DNA from: Sphingobacteriaceae bacterium UBA6709
Lineage (GTDB): Bacteria > Bacteroidota > Bacteroidia > Sphingobacteriales > Sphingobacteriaceae
Length of the DNA: 64,000 nucleotides
Direction of reading: 5' to 3'
Assembly: GCA_002454425.1 (NCBI GenBank)
Contig: DKIV01000033.1
Location: 23,321 to 87,320 of the forward strand
Shown here piece by piece: positions 26,846 to 36,913 of this stretch; the stretch's first letter is position 1, and each line of letters starts with the position of its first letter. Both the position numbers and the translations under genes were made by a program. A model generated the notes under the pieces. That model worked only from the letters and a program-made list of their open reading frames with translations, made no database searches and was not told where the DNA came from.

Positions 26846-28036
26846 ATGAATATTGAATTTCTAAATCTTAAAGATGAACTGGCGCATGGGGCATCGCGGG
26901 GATCGTTCCATACAAATTCAGCGAAGCATTCGGATTTCACGCAAGCACTAAAAGGCAAATGGGAGGCCTTTAAAAAAAAGATGGAATTACGCATCGATGA
27001 AAAAAATTCCCAGGAACAGCTAACGGTGTTTATACAAAAGACGCAGGCACGACTAACGGAAATTGGAGAAATGTTATATGAATTCTTTTTAGGGCTACAA
27101 ATCAAAGAACCAGCGCCCTTGCGCGCTGCTATAACAGAGATAGCCATGGATATTACGCGCACTTTTGATTCGCTTCGTCTTTATTATCCGGCCCATTTTC
27201 AGTCTGACATGCAGCTTTGCTGCTGGTCGATTTATTTTAATAAACATCATCAGGGCACCGTAGACCAAATAACCGATGCGCTGAAAACCAAAAAAATTGA
27301 TCCCGAACTAGTCGATTTGGTGTTTGTACACTTGAAAAAAATATGGGAAATTCCGCAGCAGGGAAGAATCTCCTGGGCGGAATTAGATTTTTTGATTTCA
27401 CTAAAAGAGGCGCTCACCGAATTTTGTCAGCTATACTCAGAGCTTGGCGAGCGAAGTACTCTAAAACTGATCCGGGTTCTCATCTTATTGAATTTCAATT
27501 CCCCGCTCTTTCATCAGTACCTAATTGGCTGCCAGGAAAGGCATATTCCAAAAGATTGGCCCTTAGAAGAACAAGAACTTGCGATATTAGAGCTCTTGCA
27601 GGTTGTGGAAAAAGTAAATACGGAGCCCATAAGCGGCTATCGGCCAGGTCGTCCCATCGGACAGGCATTTTCAGACTCGCTCAAAAAATCACTGGAAATT
27701 ATTACCATTACTCAAAAATTATATCAAAACCCCGATCTGAACTCCAATCCTCAATCCTGGTTCTATTTTGAGATGGCCATAACACTGGAAGATCTGGCCT
27801 TTGATTTCCGCATTCAGCGCGAGAGGAAGATGATTACTACGCCCCATCTTTCCGGAGTACTTAGGTTTATTAAAACACATATCAAAACGCCCCGATCCAA
27901 AAATCCCTCCATGGGATATTTACGTAATCTCTTTTGTGCGAAAGAAAAAGTTGCTCCCGATATCGTTAAGCGCGCGCGAAGGCGGTATGCAGATCAACTA
28001 CACTTTCTGGAGCTGGAGTATAAAAATTTCTTCTAA
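26846..28036 (+). CDS. Hypothetical protein, mostly helical
   Basis: About 396 residues from the ATG at 26846 (MNIEFLNLKDEL), chosen over an upstream start at 26795 because GGGAG lies five bases before it. The product is soluble, rich in charged helices, with no signal peptide or recognisable motif. It is followed 170 bases later by the RteC gene on the same strand. The tail ends in a basic stretch, VKRARRRYADQLHFLELEY. I do not recognise the family; its place beside RteC suggests a role in regulating excision or transfer, but that is inference from context. Confidence 0.7.
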   Translation: MNIEFLNLKDELAHGASRGSFHTNSAKHSDFTQALKGKWEAFKKKMELRIDEKNSQEQLTVFIQKTQARLTEIGEMLYEFFLGLQIKEPAPLRAAITEIAMDITRTFDSLRLYYPAHFQSDMQLCCWSIYFNKHHQGTVDQITDALKTKKIDPELVDLVFVHLKKIWEIPQQGRISWAELDFLISLKEALTEFCQLYSELGERSTLKLIRVLILLNFNSPLFHQYLIGCQERHIPKDWPLEEQELAILELLQVVEKVNTEPISGYRPGRPIGQAFSDSLKKSLEIITITQKLYQNPDLNSNPQSWFYFEMAITLEDLAFDFRIQRERKMITTPHLSGVLRFIKTHIKTPRSKNPSMGYLRNLFCAKEKVAPDIVKRARRRYADQLHFLELEYKNFF

Positions 28037-28205
28037 GTGTCATTTTTGTTTTTTTTCAAAATTCCCCATTCAATATAAAAATCCCCCAACAGGGCTTTTC
28101 TATTTGAATTATGCACAATGTGACATTTTTCCCTTTCTCCCATATCACACTGGCACAAAGTGATTAGTATAGATATTTACGTCCGCATCATCATGAAAGA
28201 CGACT

Positions 28206-29048
28206 ATGATATTTCAAATGACAGAAAATCTTTACGGGGAGGCTCTCCTAAAGATTGCTGAAGTGGATAGCATGGAAAATTCAGATCCTTCAGCAGCAAC
28301 GGAGCTTAAGGCGGACATCGCCCTAAATTATTTTAAGAAATTAAAGCAACTTGTACTTCCTCATCAGTTCGGATCTAATGATGAGGAGATAAGATTCTTT
28401 AAGCTCTACAAACCTAAACTTTCCGCCCTCAGTATTTATTATTCAGAACTCTACCGTATCGAATTACGGAAGCCCAATGCTGGCAAGAAGGCCATGGAAG
28501 ATTATTTTCAAGCCGAGCTTCAATCGGTTCAGCGTTTTTATGAGCGCAATAGGGAAATCTATTCCTATTACCGGACAGGGGCCTCCAATCTGGATCTGCA
28601 ATTATTCCTACGCTCCGCAGGCAGATACCCCTGGCTGTGTCGGGTGAGGGAGGATCGCGATGAACGGTTTACGACCGCCGCTGACAATCTGTTTGCCCGA
28701 TTTCTGGCTAGAGAGCAAGTAGAAAGATATCTGGAAGCTTCCATTGCGGGCCTAGCGGAAGATTCTCATTTAAAGCAAGCTTTCGATCACGGAATGCACT
28801 GGACCGGCGACTCCATTAATTTGCTGGAGAATATTTTTGGTTGGTATTTAACCGGGCAGATAAGTCATGGACAGATTACCCTAACTGAACTAGTGCGTAA
28901 AGTCGAGCAGATTTTTGGGGTGAAACTTGATAAACCCCATCGCAGATTCTCTGAAATCAGGCAGCGCAAGCGCTTGAGTAAGACCAAATTTATGGATGAG
29001 ATGTCCAATGCCATAATCAAAAAAATAGATAACGAGGATAGTCTATGA
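28206..29048 (+). CDS. rteC: RteC-family regulatory protein
   Basis: A 280-residue protein with the RteC signature in the middle: VQRFYERNREIYSYYRTG followed by SNLDLQLFLRSAG. The C-terminal part carries IFGWYLTGQISHGQITLTELV and ends with a basic segment. In CTnDOT, RteC activates the excision operon downstream of the RteA/RteB two-component system. No RteA/RteB genes are in this element, so the inducing signal must differ or come from elsewhere. The region before it is AT-rich and contains no obvious operator. Confidence 0.85.
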   Translation: MIFQMTENLYGEALLKIAEVDSMENSDPSAATELKADIALNYFKKLKQLVLPHQFGSNDEEIRFFKLYKPKLSALSIYYSELYRIELRKPNAGKKAMEDYFQAELQSVQRFYERNREIYSYYRTGASNLDLQLFLRSAGRYPWLCRVREDRDERFTTAADNLFARFLAREQVERYLEASIAGLAEDSHLKQAFDHGMHWTGDSINLLENIFGWYLTGQISHGQITLTELVRKVEQIFGVKLDKPHRRFSEIRQRKRLSKTKFMDEMSNAIIKKIDNEDSL

Positions 29049-29196
29049 GCTATCGGAGGTAATGATTCATGATGCCATGCCGCATGGCAGCCGAAGGAAA
29101 GACCGCCAAATTAGGGCCACAATCTTTAGAAGAAGCGAAAGACTACGGCCTCTAGTTTAGCAGTTGTGATTACGGATGTATTATTAGCAGATAAAA

Positions 29197-29545
29197 TAGG
29201 TGAACTATGAGTGCGACTGATAGCTAGTATCGAGTTGCGTATTAGACCTATTTACTTGATCATAATGGAAAGGTGAACCATGACTAAGGCTGGTTTTGGG
29301 AACCAACCATGTTATGTATTAGACCTCTTTCATTGTGATCCCAGTAAAGAAAGTTCAATCGTGTGATTGATCAACGGCAGTATCGTTGCGAGATAGGTAT
29401 CGGTCTACGGGAGCGTATCAGACCTGCCGCTTCAATCGGATTAAGGGTTAGGCTTTTTGCCTGGTTCTTACCTAGCTTTTGCCAAGAAAGTAGTGAACGA
29501 AGGTTGCGTCTGGACGTAGATCCTGTTTGTGTATAAGACTTCTTT
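29197..29545. repeat. Four degenerate hairpin units upstream of an IS110 remnant
   Basis: Four related segments begin with a variant of AAGGTGAACnATGA and end in GTATTAGACCT or a variant; the end motifs lie at 29239-29249, 29316-29326, 29415-29425 and 29531-29541. In units 1 and 2, AGGT near the start can pair with ACCT at the end, with internal stems such as GGTT/AACC. Spacing is irregular (77, 99, 116). They lie where the N-terminal half of the IS110 transposase should be. IS110 elements encode a structured bridge RNA, so a relation is possible but unproven. The stretch 29049-29196 has a 7-bp hairpin (29073-29089) and nothing else recognised. Confidence 0.4.
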
Positions 29546-30041
29546 CTAATCTACATAAAAGCGTTAGTAAAAGCAGCAATCAAATCATTGAGATTTTATC
29601 AGGAGAGTTAGTTAAAGTGGAAACTGCTATAAAATCTTTAGTAAAGGCTAATCCTTCAGTTAATTATGACCTGATTACCTCATTGGTAGGAATAGGCTGT
29701 GCAACGGCTGTTCACTTTATAGTCGCTACAGGGAATTTTACCCGCTTTGCCGACGGGTCTGTTATTGTGGGGTTGCTCCGTTCAGACCTCAGTCAGGGAC
29801 CAGCATTGGTAGTAAAGCTAAAGTCAGTCATCTTGCCAATAAGAAGCCGAAGGCTTTACTGACTTTGGGTGCAATTGCCGCTGTACGTTTTGACCCGGCG
29901 TTGAAAGCTAAGTATGAAGAAAAGGTAAAGCAGGGCAAGGCAAAGATGAGCGTCTTGAACATCATCAAGGCGAAGCTGATCTACAGTATGTTTGCAGTAG
30001 TAAAGTGCCAATATAAGTATAATGCAGTGTTAGTTGCATAG
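29546..30041 (+). pseudogene. IS110-family transposase remnant (C-terminal half)
   Basis: The readable part matches the C-terminal Transposase_20 domain of IS110/IS1111 enzymes: LVGIGCATAVHFIVATGNFTRF, then, after a frameshift near 29760, CGVAPFRPQSGTSIGSKAK, KALLTLGAIAAVRFDPALK, KYEEKVKQGKAKMSVLN and IKAKLI. The N-terminal DEDD catalytic half is missing, and the reading frame changes once, so the gene is dead. It ends at a TAG at 30039-30041. Confidence 0.75.
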
Positions 30042-30561
30042 ATAGTTGGTCTAACAACCATCTTTTTGATACGATTGTATAGCAGTGGCTGGGCTGGTAT
30101 TGTCTAATGAAAATACTTTTGGCGTGTGCCTTAAGGCTGCGTTCATATCTTTGGTTTGTAAGAAAATGGGAGGAAATTGAGGCCGGGCAATACGCATAGT
30201 TCACGATGTTGACGAGAAAGAGTGAACCTCCTTTTCGATTTGATTACAAATCTTTAATTTTTACACGACTACCACTCTGATAAAAATGAAAGGATACGTG
30301 GCCGCACAAAAGAAACGAAAAGACTCATGAACTTGATCTTCAAACAACGCTCCAACTGTTCGTCAAACCAGTATCCAGCATTATTTACCGCTATATAAGG
30401 CCGATCTCCCGGAAGAACGTACGACGCTGTCGAAAATTGGAGCAGAGCATCTTAAGGCAGACTAGCGCCGAAGTAAAGATAGGACTAGATTTGGTTGCTA
30501 TATAGCCTAAGGCTGCAATTAGGCATTGCTAAATCACTTTTGAAATGATTAACTTTGTCCT
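30042..30561. other. Non-coding region with insertion-sequence debris
   Basis: About 520 bases between the IS110 remnant and the DUF6660 gene. Short frames are interrupted by stops and show no family. It may include the right end of the IS110 copy and decayed gene pieces. The promoter of the metal-resistance genes should be near its right end. Confidence 0.4.
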
Positions 30562-30891
30562 GTGAGATTTTTTGCGATGATACTGTCCATCATGGTACTG
30601 ACACTTTCGTTAGTGCCATGTTGCGCTATGGAATCAGCGTTTGCAACCGAGCACCAACAAGATAAAGGTGCTTCTGAAAAATCCGGGCATCAAGAGCAGG
30701 ATGGCGACTGTTGCGGTCATTGTTCTCCTTTTTATACTTGTGGAACCTGCGTGGGCTTTACATTCCCTGTGCCCTTGGTGTTCCCTTCTGGTCGCCCCGC
30801 CTGTGAGCCATCTGAACAATTTAGCCTTTATCTTCAATCTGCACTTCAGGGACTTCCTGCGTCAATCTGGCAGCCTCCCAGATTCGGTTAA
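30562..30891 (+). CDS. DUF6660-family small cysteine-rich exported protein
   Basis: A protein of about 109 residues from GTG at 30562, or 104 from the ATG at 30577. A hydrophobic signal segment (FAMILSIMVLTLSLVPCC) precedes a His/Cys-rich part with DGDCCGHCSPFYTCGTCVGF. The spacing of cysteines and histidines suggests metal binding at the cell envelope. Such proteins commonly precede metal efflux or TonB receptor genes in Bacteroidetes. It lies 58 bases before the TonB receptor gene, so metal homeostasis is the likely context. Confidence 0.7.
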   Translation: MRFFAMILSIMVLTLSLVPCCAMESAFATEHQQDKGASEKSGHQEQDGDCCGHCSPFYTCGTCVGFTFPVPLVFPSGRPACEPSEQFSLYLQSALQGLPASIWQPPRFG

Positions 30892-30949
30892 ACATATTTC
30901 GGCCTTAATATAGGCCAGTTATTGTTTAATCTTCATCTAATTTATTACA

Positions 30950-33127
30950 ATGAAAAAATTGACCGTGCTGCTGGCAGCACTGTTTTACACTGCTATAACC
31001 TATTCTCAGAATAATACATTTAAGGCCATTATTAAAGATGGCAAAACAAACACGCCTTTGATCGGTGCATCTGCGCAGGTGTTAGGCACTTCAATTGGTT
31101 TCTCTGCCGATTCTACAGGAACGATAATCCTTAGCAATGTACCATCAGGTAAGCAGGTAATTGAATTCCGGTTCTTGGGCTATGCTAACCGCAAGAATAC
31201 CCTGATTTTCCCGCTGGCACAAGTCACACCGTTGCAGGTTACGCTGAATCCTGAAGAAAGTGACGATTTGGATGAGGTGGTAGTTTCTGCTACACGAAGC
31301 AGCCGTACCATTGATAACATTCCCACACGGGTTGAAGTGATCGCGGGCGAAGAGCTGGATGAGAAAGGCAACATGAAACCTGGAGATATCCGGATGCTGC
31401 TGGCCGAAAGTACCGGCATCCAAACACAACAAGCCTCTGCAACCAGCGGGAACTCTGCCATTCGTATTCAGGGCCTTGACGGAAAATATACCCAGGTGAC
31501 CCGTGACGGCTTCCCGCTCTATTCCGGTTTCTCCGGAGGACTGAGCTTGTTACAGGTAGCACCACTGGACTTGCAGCAAGTGGAGGTGATCAAAGGATCT
31601 TCTTCAACCCTATATGGAGGCGGTGCCATTGCTGGTTTAGTGAACTTGGTGTCAAAGAAACCAACGGAAGAACGTCAGATAAATTTCCTGCTGAATGGCA
31701 CCTCTGCTTTAGGAATAGATGCAAGTGGCTTTTATGCGCAGAAATTTGAAAAGATAGGAGCAACGGTTTATGCGGCGTATAACCACGGAACAGCATATGA
31801 TCCGGCAGATATCGGCCTTACCGCTATTCCAAAATTCGACCGTTTCACGCTTAACCCGAAGCTGTTTGTATATTTCAACGACAATACCACACTAACAGCG
31901 GGAGTAAATGCAACCGCCGAAAAGCGGGTTGGCGGTGATCTGGAATACATTAAAGGAAATGGCAGTGCAGATCATTCCTATTTCGAGGAAAACAAGACCG
32001 GACGCTACAGCACCCAGCTTGAACTCGAACATCGTTTCAGCGATAAGGCAAAGCTGGTGTTAAAAAACAGTCTGAGTTATTATGACAGGACTATCGGCCT
32101 GCCTAACTACAAATTCTCAGGAGCGCAGGTGTCTACATATTCAGAAGCTAATTATTCCCGAAATGACGGGCAAGCTTATTGGGTAATCGGAGCCAATTTC
32201 CTGACCGATAGATTTAAGGAAAATCAGGCTTCCGCTACGCCTGTGAGGAACTATAATTATACTACCATTGGCGGTTTTGTGCAGAACACATGGGACGTAG
32301 CAGAGGACGTAACTCTTGAATCAGGTCTAAGGGGTGATTACCACAATAAATTCGGCTTCTTCTTTTTGCCTAGGGTTTCTGCCTTGTGGAAGATCAACGA
32401 ACATTTCTCTACGCGGTTAGGAGGCGGGATGGGTTATAAAGCGCCAACCGTATTTACTGAAGATGCGGAGCGGATACAGTTCCGTGGTGTGTTGCCACTA
32501 GACGTGGATGGAACTAAAGCAGAAAGGTCTTTTGGCGCGAATTATGACATCAACTATCGTACTTTGCTGTTTGATGAACTTGGTTTTAGTATCAATCATA
32601 TGTTCTTTTATACCCGGATCAATAACCCGGTGATACTGACACCGGCCATCGGAGGGAACTATCAGTATATCCAGCCAAATGGCAATTTCGATACCAAGGG
32701 GATGGAAACTAATGTGAAACTGACTTATGGCGATTTCAAGCTGTTTGTAGGGTACACCTATGCTGATGTAAACCAGCATAGCGGTAGTACTTCCACCACC
32801 TACCCATTAGTGTCCAAACACAGGCTCAATAATGTACTGATGTATGAGATAGAGGAAAAATGGAAAGTAGGTGCAGAGGCTTATTATTTCAGCACGCAAC
32901 AACTGAACGATGGCAGTACCGGGAAAAGTTACTGGACAGCCGGCCTAATGGCAGAGCGGATCTGGGAGCGCTTCTCCATTTTCGTAAACTTTGAGAATTT
33001 TACGAATACACGCCAGACCAAATTCGGGCCGATTTATTCTGGCCCGATCACAGCTCCCGTGTTTCAGGATATCTATGCCCCTGTAGATGGATTTGTGGTC
33101 AATGGAGGAATTAAGCTAAAGTTTTAA
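30950..33127 (+). CDS. TonB-dependent outer membrane receptor, metal-linked context
   Basis: A 725-residue receptor with a signal peptide (1-19), a carboxypeptidase-like domain (about 24-105), the TonB-box region DEVVVSATRSSRTIDNIPTRVEVI at 108-131 (given by position), a plug with IRIQGLDGKYTQVTRDGFPLY and EVIKGSSSTLYGGGAIAGLVNL, and a barrel ending in GGIKLKF. The clustered DUF6660 and P-type ATPase genes imply a metal or metal-chelate ligand. It is followed by the ATPase gene after 16 bases, so they are co-transcribed. Confidence 0.9.
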   Translation: MKKLTVLLAALFYTAITYSQNNTFKAIIKDGKTNTPLIGASAQVLGTSIGFSADSTGTIILSNVPSGKQVIEFRFLGYANRKNTLIFPLAQVTPLQVTLNPEESDDLDEVVVSATRSSRTIDNIPTRVEVIAGEELDEKGNMKPGDIRMLLAESTGIQTQQASATSGNSAIRIQGLDGKYTQVTRDGFPLYSGFSGGLSLLQVAPLDLQQVEVIKGSSSTLYGGGAIAGLVNLVSKKPTEERQINFLLNGTSALGIDASGFYAQKFEKIGATVYAAYNHGTAYDPADIGLTAIPKFDRFTLNPKLFVYFNDNTTLTAGVNATAEKRVGGDLEYIKGNGSADHSYFEENKTGRYSTQLELEHRFSDKAKLVLKNSLSYYDRTIGLPNYKFSGAQVSTYSEANYSRNDGQAYWVIGANFLTDRFKENQASATPVRNYNYTTIGGFVQNTWDVAEDVTLESGLRGDYHNKFGFFFLPRVSALWKINEHFSTRLGGGMGYKAPTVFTEDAERIQFRGVLPLDVDGTKAERSFGANYDINYRTLLFDELGFSINHMFFYTRINNPVILTPAIGGNYQYIQPNGNFDTKGMETNVKLTYGDFKLFVGYTYADVNQHSGSTSTTYPLVSKHRLNNVLMYEIEEKWKVGAEAYYFSTQQLNDGSTGKSYWTAGLMAERIWERFSIFVNFENFTNTRQTKFGPIYSGPITAPVFQDIYAPVDGFVVNGGIKLKF

Positions 33128-33143
33128 CGCTAACCCGAAACCA

Positions 33144-35087
33144 ATGAATAAAAAATGCTGTAGACTGGACAGCGGGACCAAGCTTCCTGCTGTCCCCGAA
33201 AATAAAAAGGTGGTTGTTCAGGAGCAGGAAAATGATTGGCCTAGTCACTGGCCGCTGCTTTCGGCCCTGATGATCTTACTGGTTATGCTGATCCTTGAAT
33301 TTGGATTCAGCTATAAGCCGCAGTTTCCGCTAAACCTGATCATTTATAGCTTGGCCTATTTGCTGGCCGGATATAATGTGCTGGGCTTGGCTTTTCGTAA
33401 AGCTATGCGGTTAGATTTCTTCAACGAGTTCTTCCTGATGAGCGTAGCTACCATTGGTGCTTTCAGTATAGGATCTTACAGTGAAGGTGTGGCCGTAATG
33501 GTCTTCTATTCTATCGGAGAATGGTTCCAAGATGCGGCAGTTAACCGGGCTAAAAGAAGTATCAAAGCCTTGCTGGATATCAGGCCAGACCAGGTAACCG
33601 TACTGCGTGATGGCAAAACTGCAGTAATTGATCCAAGAAAAGCTGCTATAGGTGATCTCATACAAGTAAAAGCCGGTGAGAAGGTAGCCCTGGACGGGGA
33701 ATTGCGTTCAGACACTGCTGTGTTCAATACAGCAGCACTGACCGGGGAAAGCAAGCCGGACAGCAAACGCAGGGGTGAAACCGTGCTGGCCGGGATGATC
33801 AATTTGGACCGCGTTTCAGAAATAGAGGTAAAATCCCTGTTCACCGATAGCAAGTTGAGTAAAATCCTGGAAATGGTGCAAGATGCGACCGCCCGTAAAT
33901 CACAGACCCAGCTTTTCATGAGCGGATTTGCAAAGGTCTACACCCCAATCGTATTTGCACTTGCTGTCCTGGTCTGTTTTACGCCTTATTTCTTCACGCC
34001 GGATTACAATTTTCAGCAGTGGTTCTACAGGGCATTGGTTTTCCTGGTGATCAGTTGTCCTTGCGCTTTAGTGGTATCAATACCACTCGGATATTTCGGC
34101 GGCATTGGCCTGGCTTCCCGAAATGGTATCCTGTTTAAAGGTTCCAATTTTCTGGATGTAATGACCACCATTGATACCATAGTGATGGATAAGACAGGCA
34201 CATTGACAAAAGGTGTGTTTAAAGTGCAGCAGGTGGTAACCGCAGGAATCGGGGAAAAGGAACTGATCGCCATTGCAGCGGCCATTGAAGCAAGCTCCAG
34301 CCATCCCATCGCCAAGGCCATTGCAGCTTATGCAGGTGAAGGTTCTAGCAAGATGAAGGCAACCGATGTACAGGAAATCGCAGGACATGGGTTGAAAGGA
34401 AACGTAAATGGCAAGATTGTGCTTGCCGGGAACTCCAAATTGCTGGCTAAGTTCGATGTTAATTATCCGCCGAAAGTGGACGAGTTGGTGGATACCGTAG
34501 TCGTCCTTGCACTAGACGGTACGTATGCAGGCTATATCACTATATCCGATGAGTTGAAAGAGGATGCTCAGCAGGCCATACAGCGTATGCACCAAATGAA
34601 TATCCAAACGGTAATGCTTTCTGGCGATAAAAGCGCTGTGACCGCGAAGGTTGCCAGCTTATTAGGAATTGACAAAAACTATGGCGATTTGTTGCCCGAT
34701 GGCAAAGTTGAACAAGTTCAAAAATTGAAGGATCAAGGTCGCCGTATTGCTTTCATTGGTGATGGTGTAAATGATGCGCCCGTGATTGCCCTGGCGGATG
34801 CTGGCATCGCTATGGGTGGCCTGGGAAGCGATGCTACTATTGAAACTGCAGATATTGTCATTCAGAATGATCAACCCTCCAAAATTACAGCCGCTATTCA
34901 GGTAGGCCGTATCAGTAAACGTATTGTATGGCAAAACATCATTCTTGCAATGGTGGTAAAGGTGGCCGTGCTCTCTTTGGGTGCAGGTGGTATTGCCAAC
35001 CTTTGGGAGGCGGTCATTGCTGATGTAGGCGTTGCGTTGATTGCGATTCTGAATGCGGTTAGGATACAGAAAATGAAAATCATGTAA
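33144..35087 (+). CDS. Heavy-metal P1B-type ATPase (zinc/cadmium/lead class)
   Basis: A 647-residue efflux ATPase. Landmarks are SCPCALV in the transport helix near residue 304, the phosphorylation motif DKTGTLTKG near 348, the SSHPIAKAI HP motif, and GDGVNDAPVIALADAG. The last two helices hold a Lys (VVKVAVLSLG) and the W-x-x-x-x-x-DVGVALIAILNA pattern, which fit the P1B-2 (Zn/Cd/Pb) subgroup. There is no full N-terminal HMA domain, only a short tail with CC near the start. It probably exports divalent metals. The hairpin at the left end of the IS1182 copy just downstream may act as its terminator. Confidence 0.9.
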   Translation: MNKKCCRLDSGTKLPAVPENKKVVVQEQENDWPSHWPLLSALMILLVMLILEFGFSYKPQFPLNLIIYSLAYLLAGYNVLGLAFRKAMRLDFFNEFFLMSVATIGAFSIGSYSEGVAVMVFYSIGEWFQDAAVNRAKRSIKALLDIRPDQVTVLRDGKTAVIDPRKAAIGDLIQVKAGEKVALDGELRSDTAVFNTAALTGESKPDSKRRGETVLAGMINLDRVSEIEVKSLFTDSKLSKILEMVQDATARKSQTQLFMSGFAKVYTPIVFALAVLVCFTPYFFTPDYNFQQWFYRALVFLVISCPCALVVSIPLGYFGGIGLASRNGILFKGSNFLDVMTTIDTIVMDKTGTLTKGVFKVQQVVTAGIGEKELIAIAAAIEASSSHPIAKAIAAYAGEGSSKMKATDVQEIAGHGLKGNVNGKIVLAGNSKLLAKFDVNYPPKVDELVDTVVVLALDGTYAGYITISDELKEDAQQAIQRMHQMNIQTVMLSGDKSAVTAKVASLLGIDKNYGDLLPDGKVEQVQKLKDQGRRIAFIGDGVNDAPVIALADAGIAMGGLGSDATIETADIVIQNDQPSKITAAIQVGRISKRIVWQNIILAMVVKVAVLSLGAGGIANLWEAVIADVGVALIAILNAVRIQKMKIM

Positions 35088-35223
35088 ATAGAAGAGGCTG
35101 TATCATTGAAGAAATGATCAGTCTCTTTTTGTTTTTGGACTATTTTAGATGTCTAAGATTCTTTTTAGTTCTGGAAGTCTGATACAGTGCTGTTAGCAGC
35201 AAAAAGGCCAAAGCGAGCCTTCT

Positions 35224-35703
35224 CTAGGCTGCTTTTTTCCTGATGTTCTGCGCTATTGCCAATAAGCCCCATTCGATCTCCACTTTTTCCTTTCCCCGGC
35301 GCATGAAGCGGCGGAACCCATGGTTCTGTTTGATATTGGCGAAGACTGGTTCCACATCAAAGCACCGCTTCTTCCGGTGTCTTACTCCTTCCAGGCTGTT
35401 TAACCGTTGGTGTGCCTGTTGTTTCTGCCTGTTCAGGTTTACATTTACTTCTATGATGCGGTTAGTCTTTGCTTTATGACAAACTCCGTTCAAGGGACAA
35501 TTGCTGCAATTTTTCGCCTGGTACCGTCTGTAGGTCTGGACGAAACCGGTACTGGTTTTGTGAACCTTATTACCTATATAGTGCATCTGCTAGCCCATGG
35601 GGCAGATATAAACATCCTGCTGATCATTGTAAAAGAGCTTATCGGCAGCAAAAGGATGCTTCTTGTTATATGTCTCATGCTGCCTGGAGTTGCTACCTTA
35701 GAG
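35224..35703 (-). pseudogene. IS1182-family transposase, C-terminal fragment
   Basis: This fragment holds the C-terminal DDE part: FAADKLFYNDQQDVYICPMG, a cysteine-rich CSNCPLNGVC, and the end RGKEKVEIEWGLLAIAQN with the final catalytic glutamate region. An in-frame TAG (35590-35592) interrupts it after PMG, where a Gln codon would be expected. It is therefore inactivated both by the IS3 insertion and by this stop. Confidence 0.8.
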
Positions 35704-35747
35704 TGGAGACGGTTTTAATTATCATAAAGAATTAAATTAGGATTACA

Positions 35748-36029
35748 ATGAGTAGAATATTTGATGAATCATTTAAGAAAATGGCAGTAGAACTATCGTA
35801 TGTCAAGGAATCGGTAGTTTCAGCAGCCAAGGCGTTGGAAATAGATGCAGACTTGTTAAGTAAATGGCGAAAAGATCCTCGGTTCAATGGAGGTTCATTA
35901 GTATCTAAAAAGCCAACCTTAACTGACACAGAACAGGAAAACAGAAATCTAAGAAAGCAACTTAAGGACATGGAAGTAGAAAATGCAATACTAAAAAAAA
36001 CCGTGGCCATATTCTCCAAGAAATACTGA
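35748..36029 (+). CDS. IS3-family transposase OrfA
   Basis: A 93-residue HTH protein: YVKESVVSAAKALEIDADLLSKWRKD forms the N-terminal HTH, and a leucine-zipper-like coiled coil follows (ENRNLRKQLKDMEVENAILKK). Near its end lies the run of eight A at 35993-36000, read A-AAA-AAA, where a programmed -1 shift would join it to orfB and give the OrfAB transposase. Confidence 0.9.
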   Translation: MSRIFDESFKKMAVELSYVKESVVSAAKALEIDADLLSKWRKDPRFNGGSLVSKKPTLTDTEQENRNLRKQLKDMEVENAILKKTVAIFSKKY

Positions 36030-36079
36030 AAATATTTCAATTTATAAAACAACATGTTGGAATATTTCCAGTTGAGAAG

Positions 36080-36913
36080 ATGTGTAACGTTTTAAAGGTT
36101 AGTAGTAGTGGATTTTATAAATGGCTTCATCGAAAGCCTGGCAATCGCACTATAAAAACAAAGGAACTCTGTACCATGATTAAAGATACGTTTGTTCAAT
36201 ATAAGCGTATATATGGAAGACCCAGAGTTACCCAAGCATTAAAAAACGAGAAAAATATTTATTTGTCAAGACCTTACGTTGCCAGACTAATGAAAAGCAT
36301 GCATTTGCGTAGTAAAGTTCGTAAGAAATATCTCAGCACCACGAATTCGAATCATGCCTATATTTCAGCAGAAAATCTTCTGGGGAGAAATTTTTCAGCG
36401 GACGGGATCTGTCAAAAATGGGTAGGAGATATCACTTTCGTCAAAACAGGCACTGGATGGCTATATCTAAGTACCGTAATTGATTTAGCAGATCGAAAAA
36501 TTGTTGGATATTCTTTCAGTAGTGATATGAAAGCTAACAATACGGTTGTAGATGCTCTTAAGATGGCCATCAGAACTAGAGGCTTGAAATCAGGATTAAT
36601 TTTTCATTCAGATAGAGGCGTACAATATGCATCGAAAGATTTTACAGACCTATTAAAGTCAAATGACATCACGCAAAGCATGAGCCGAAAGGGAAACTGC
36701 TGGGATAATGCGGCAGCGGAAAGTTTCTTTAAAACCCTAAAGACAGAATTGGTATACCATTGTTTTTTTCAAAATAAGGCAATTGCTAAATTGGAGATTT
36801 TTCGATACATAGAAGGGTTTTATCATGCACGAAGATGGCATTCTGCATTGGGTGGAAAAACGCCTAATCAAATGGAGCAATTTTATATGACTAAGCAAAC
36901 TTTAGTAGCTTAA
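36080..36913 (+). CDS. IS3-family transposase OrfB (integrase core)
   Basis: A 277-residue frame with the DDE integrase core: WVGDITFVKTGTGWLYLSTVIDLADR holds the first Asp, HSDRGVQYASKDF the second, and NCWDNAAAESFFKTLKTEL the Glu. The frame is open upstream to the A8 run at 35993-36000, so the true product is an OrfAB fusion made by -1 frameshifting. The catalytic residues are intact, and the element may still be mobile. Confidence 0.92.
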   Translation: MCNVLKVSSSGFYKWLHRKPGNRTIKTKELCTMIKDTFVQYKRIYGRPRVTQALKNEKNIYLSRPYVARLMKSMHLRSKVRKKYLSTTNSNHAYISAENLLGRNFSADGICQKWVGDITFVKTGTGWLYLSTVIDLADRKIVGYSFSSDMKANNTVVDALKMAIRTRGLKSGLIFHSDRGVQYASKDFTDLLKSNDITQSMSRKGNCWDNAAAESFFKTLKTELVYHCFFQNKAIAKLEIFRYIEGFYHARRWHSALGGKTPNQMEQFYMTKQTLVA

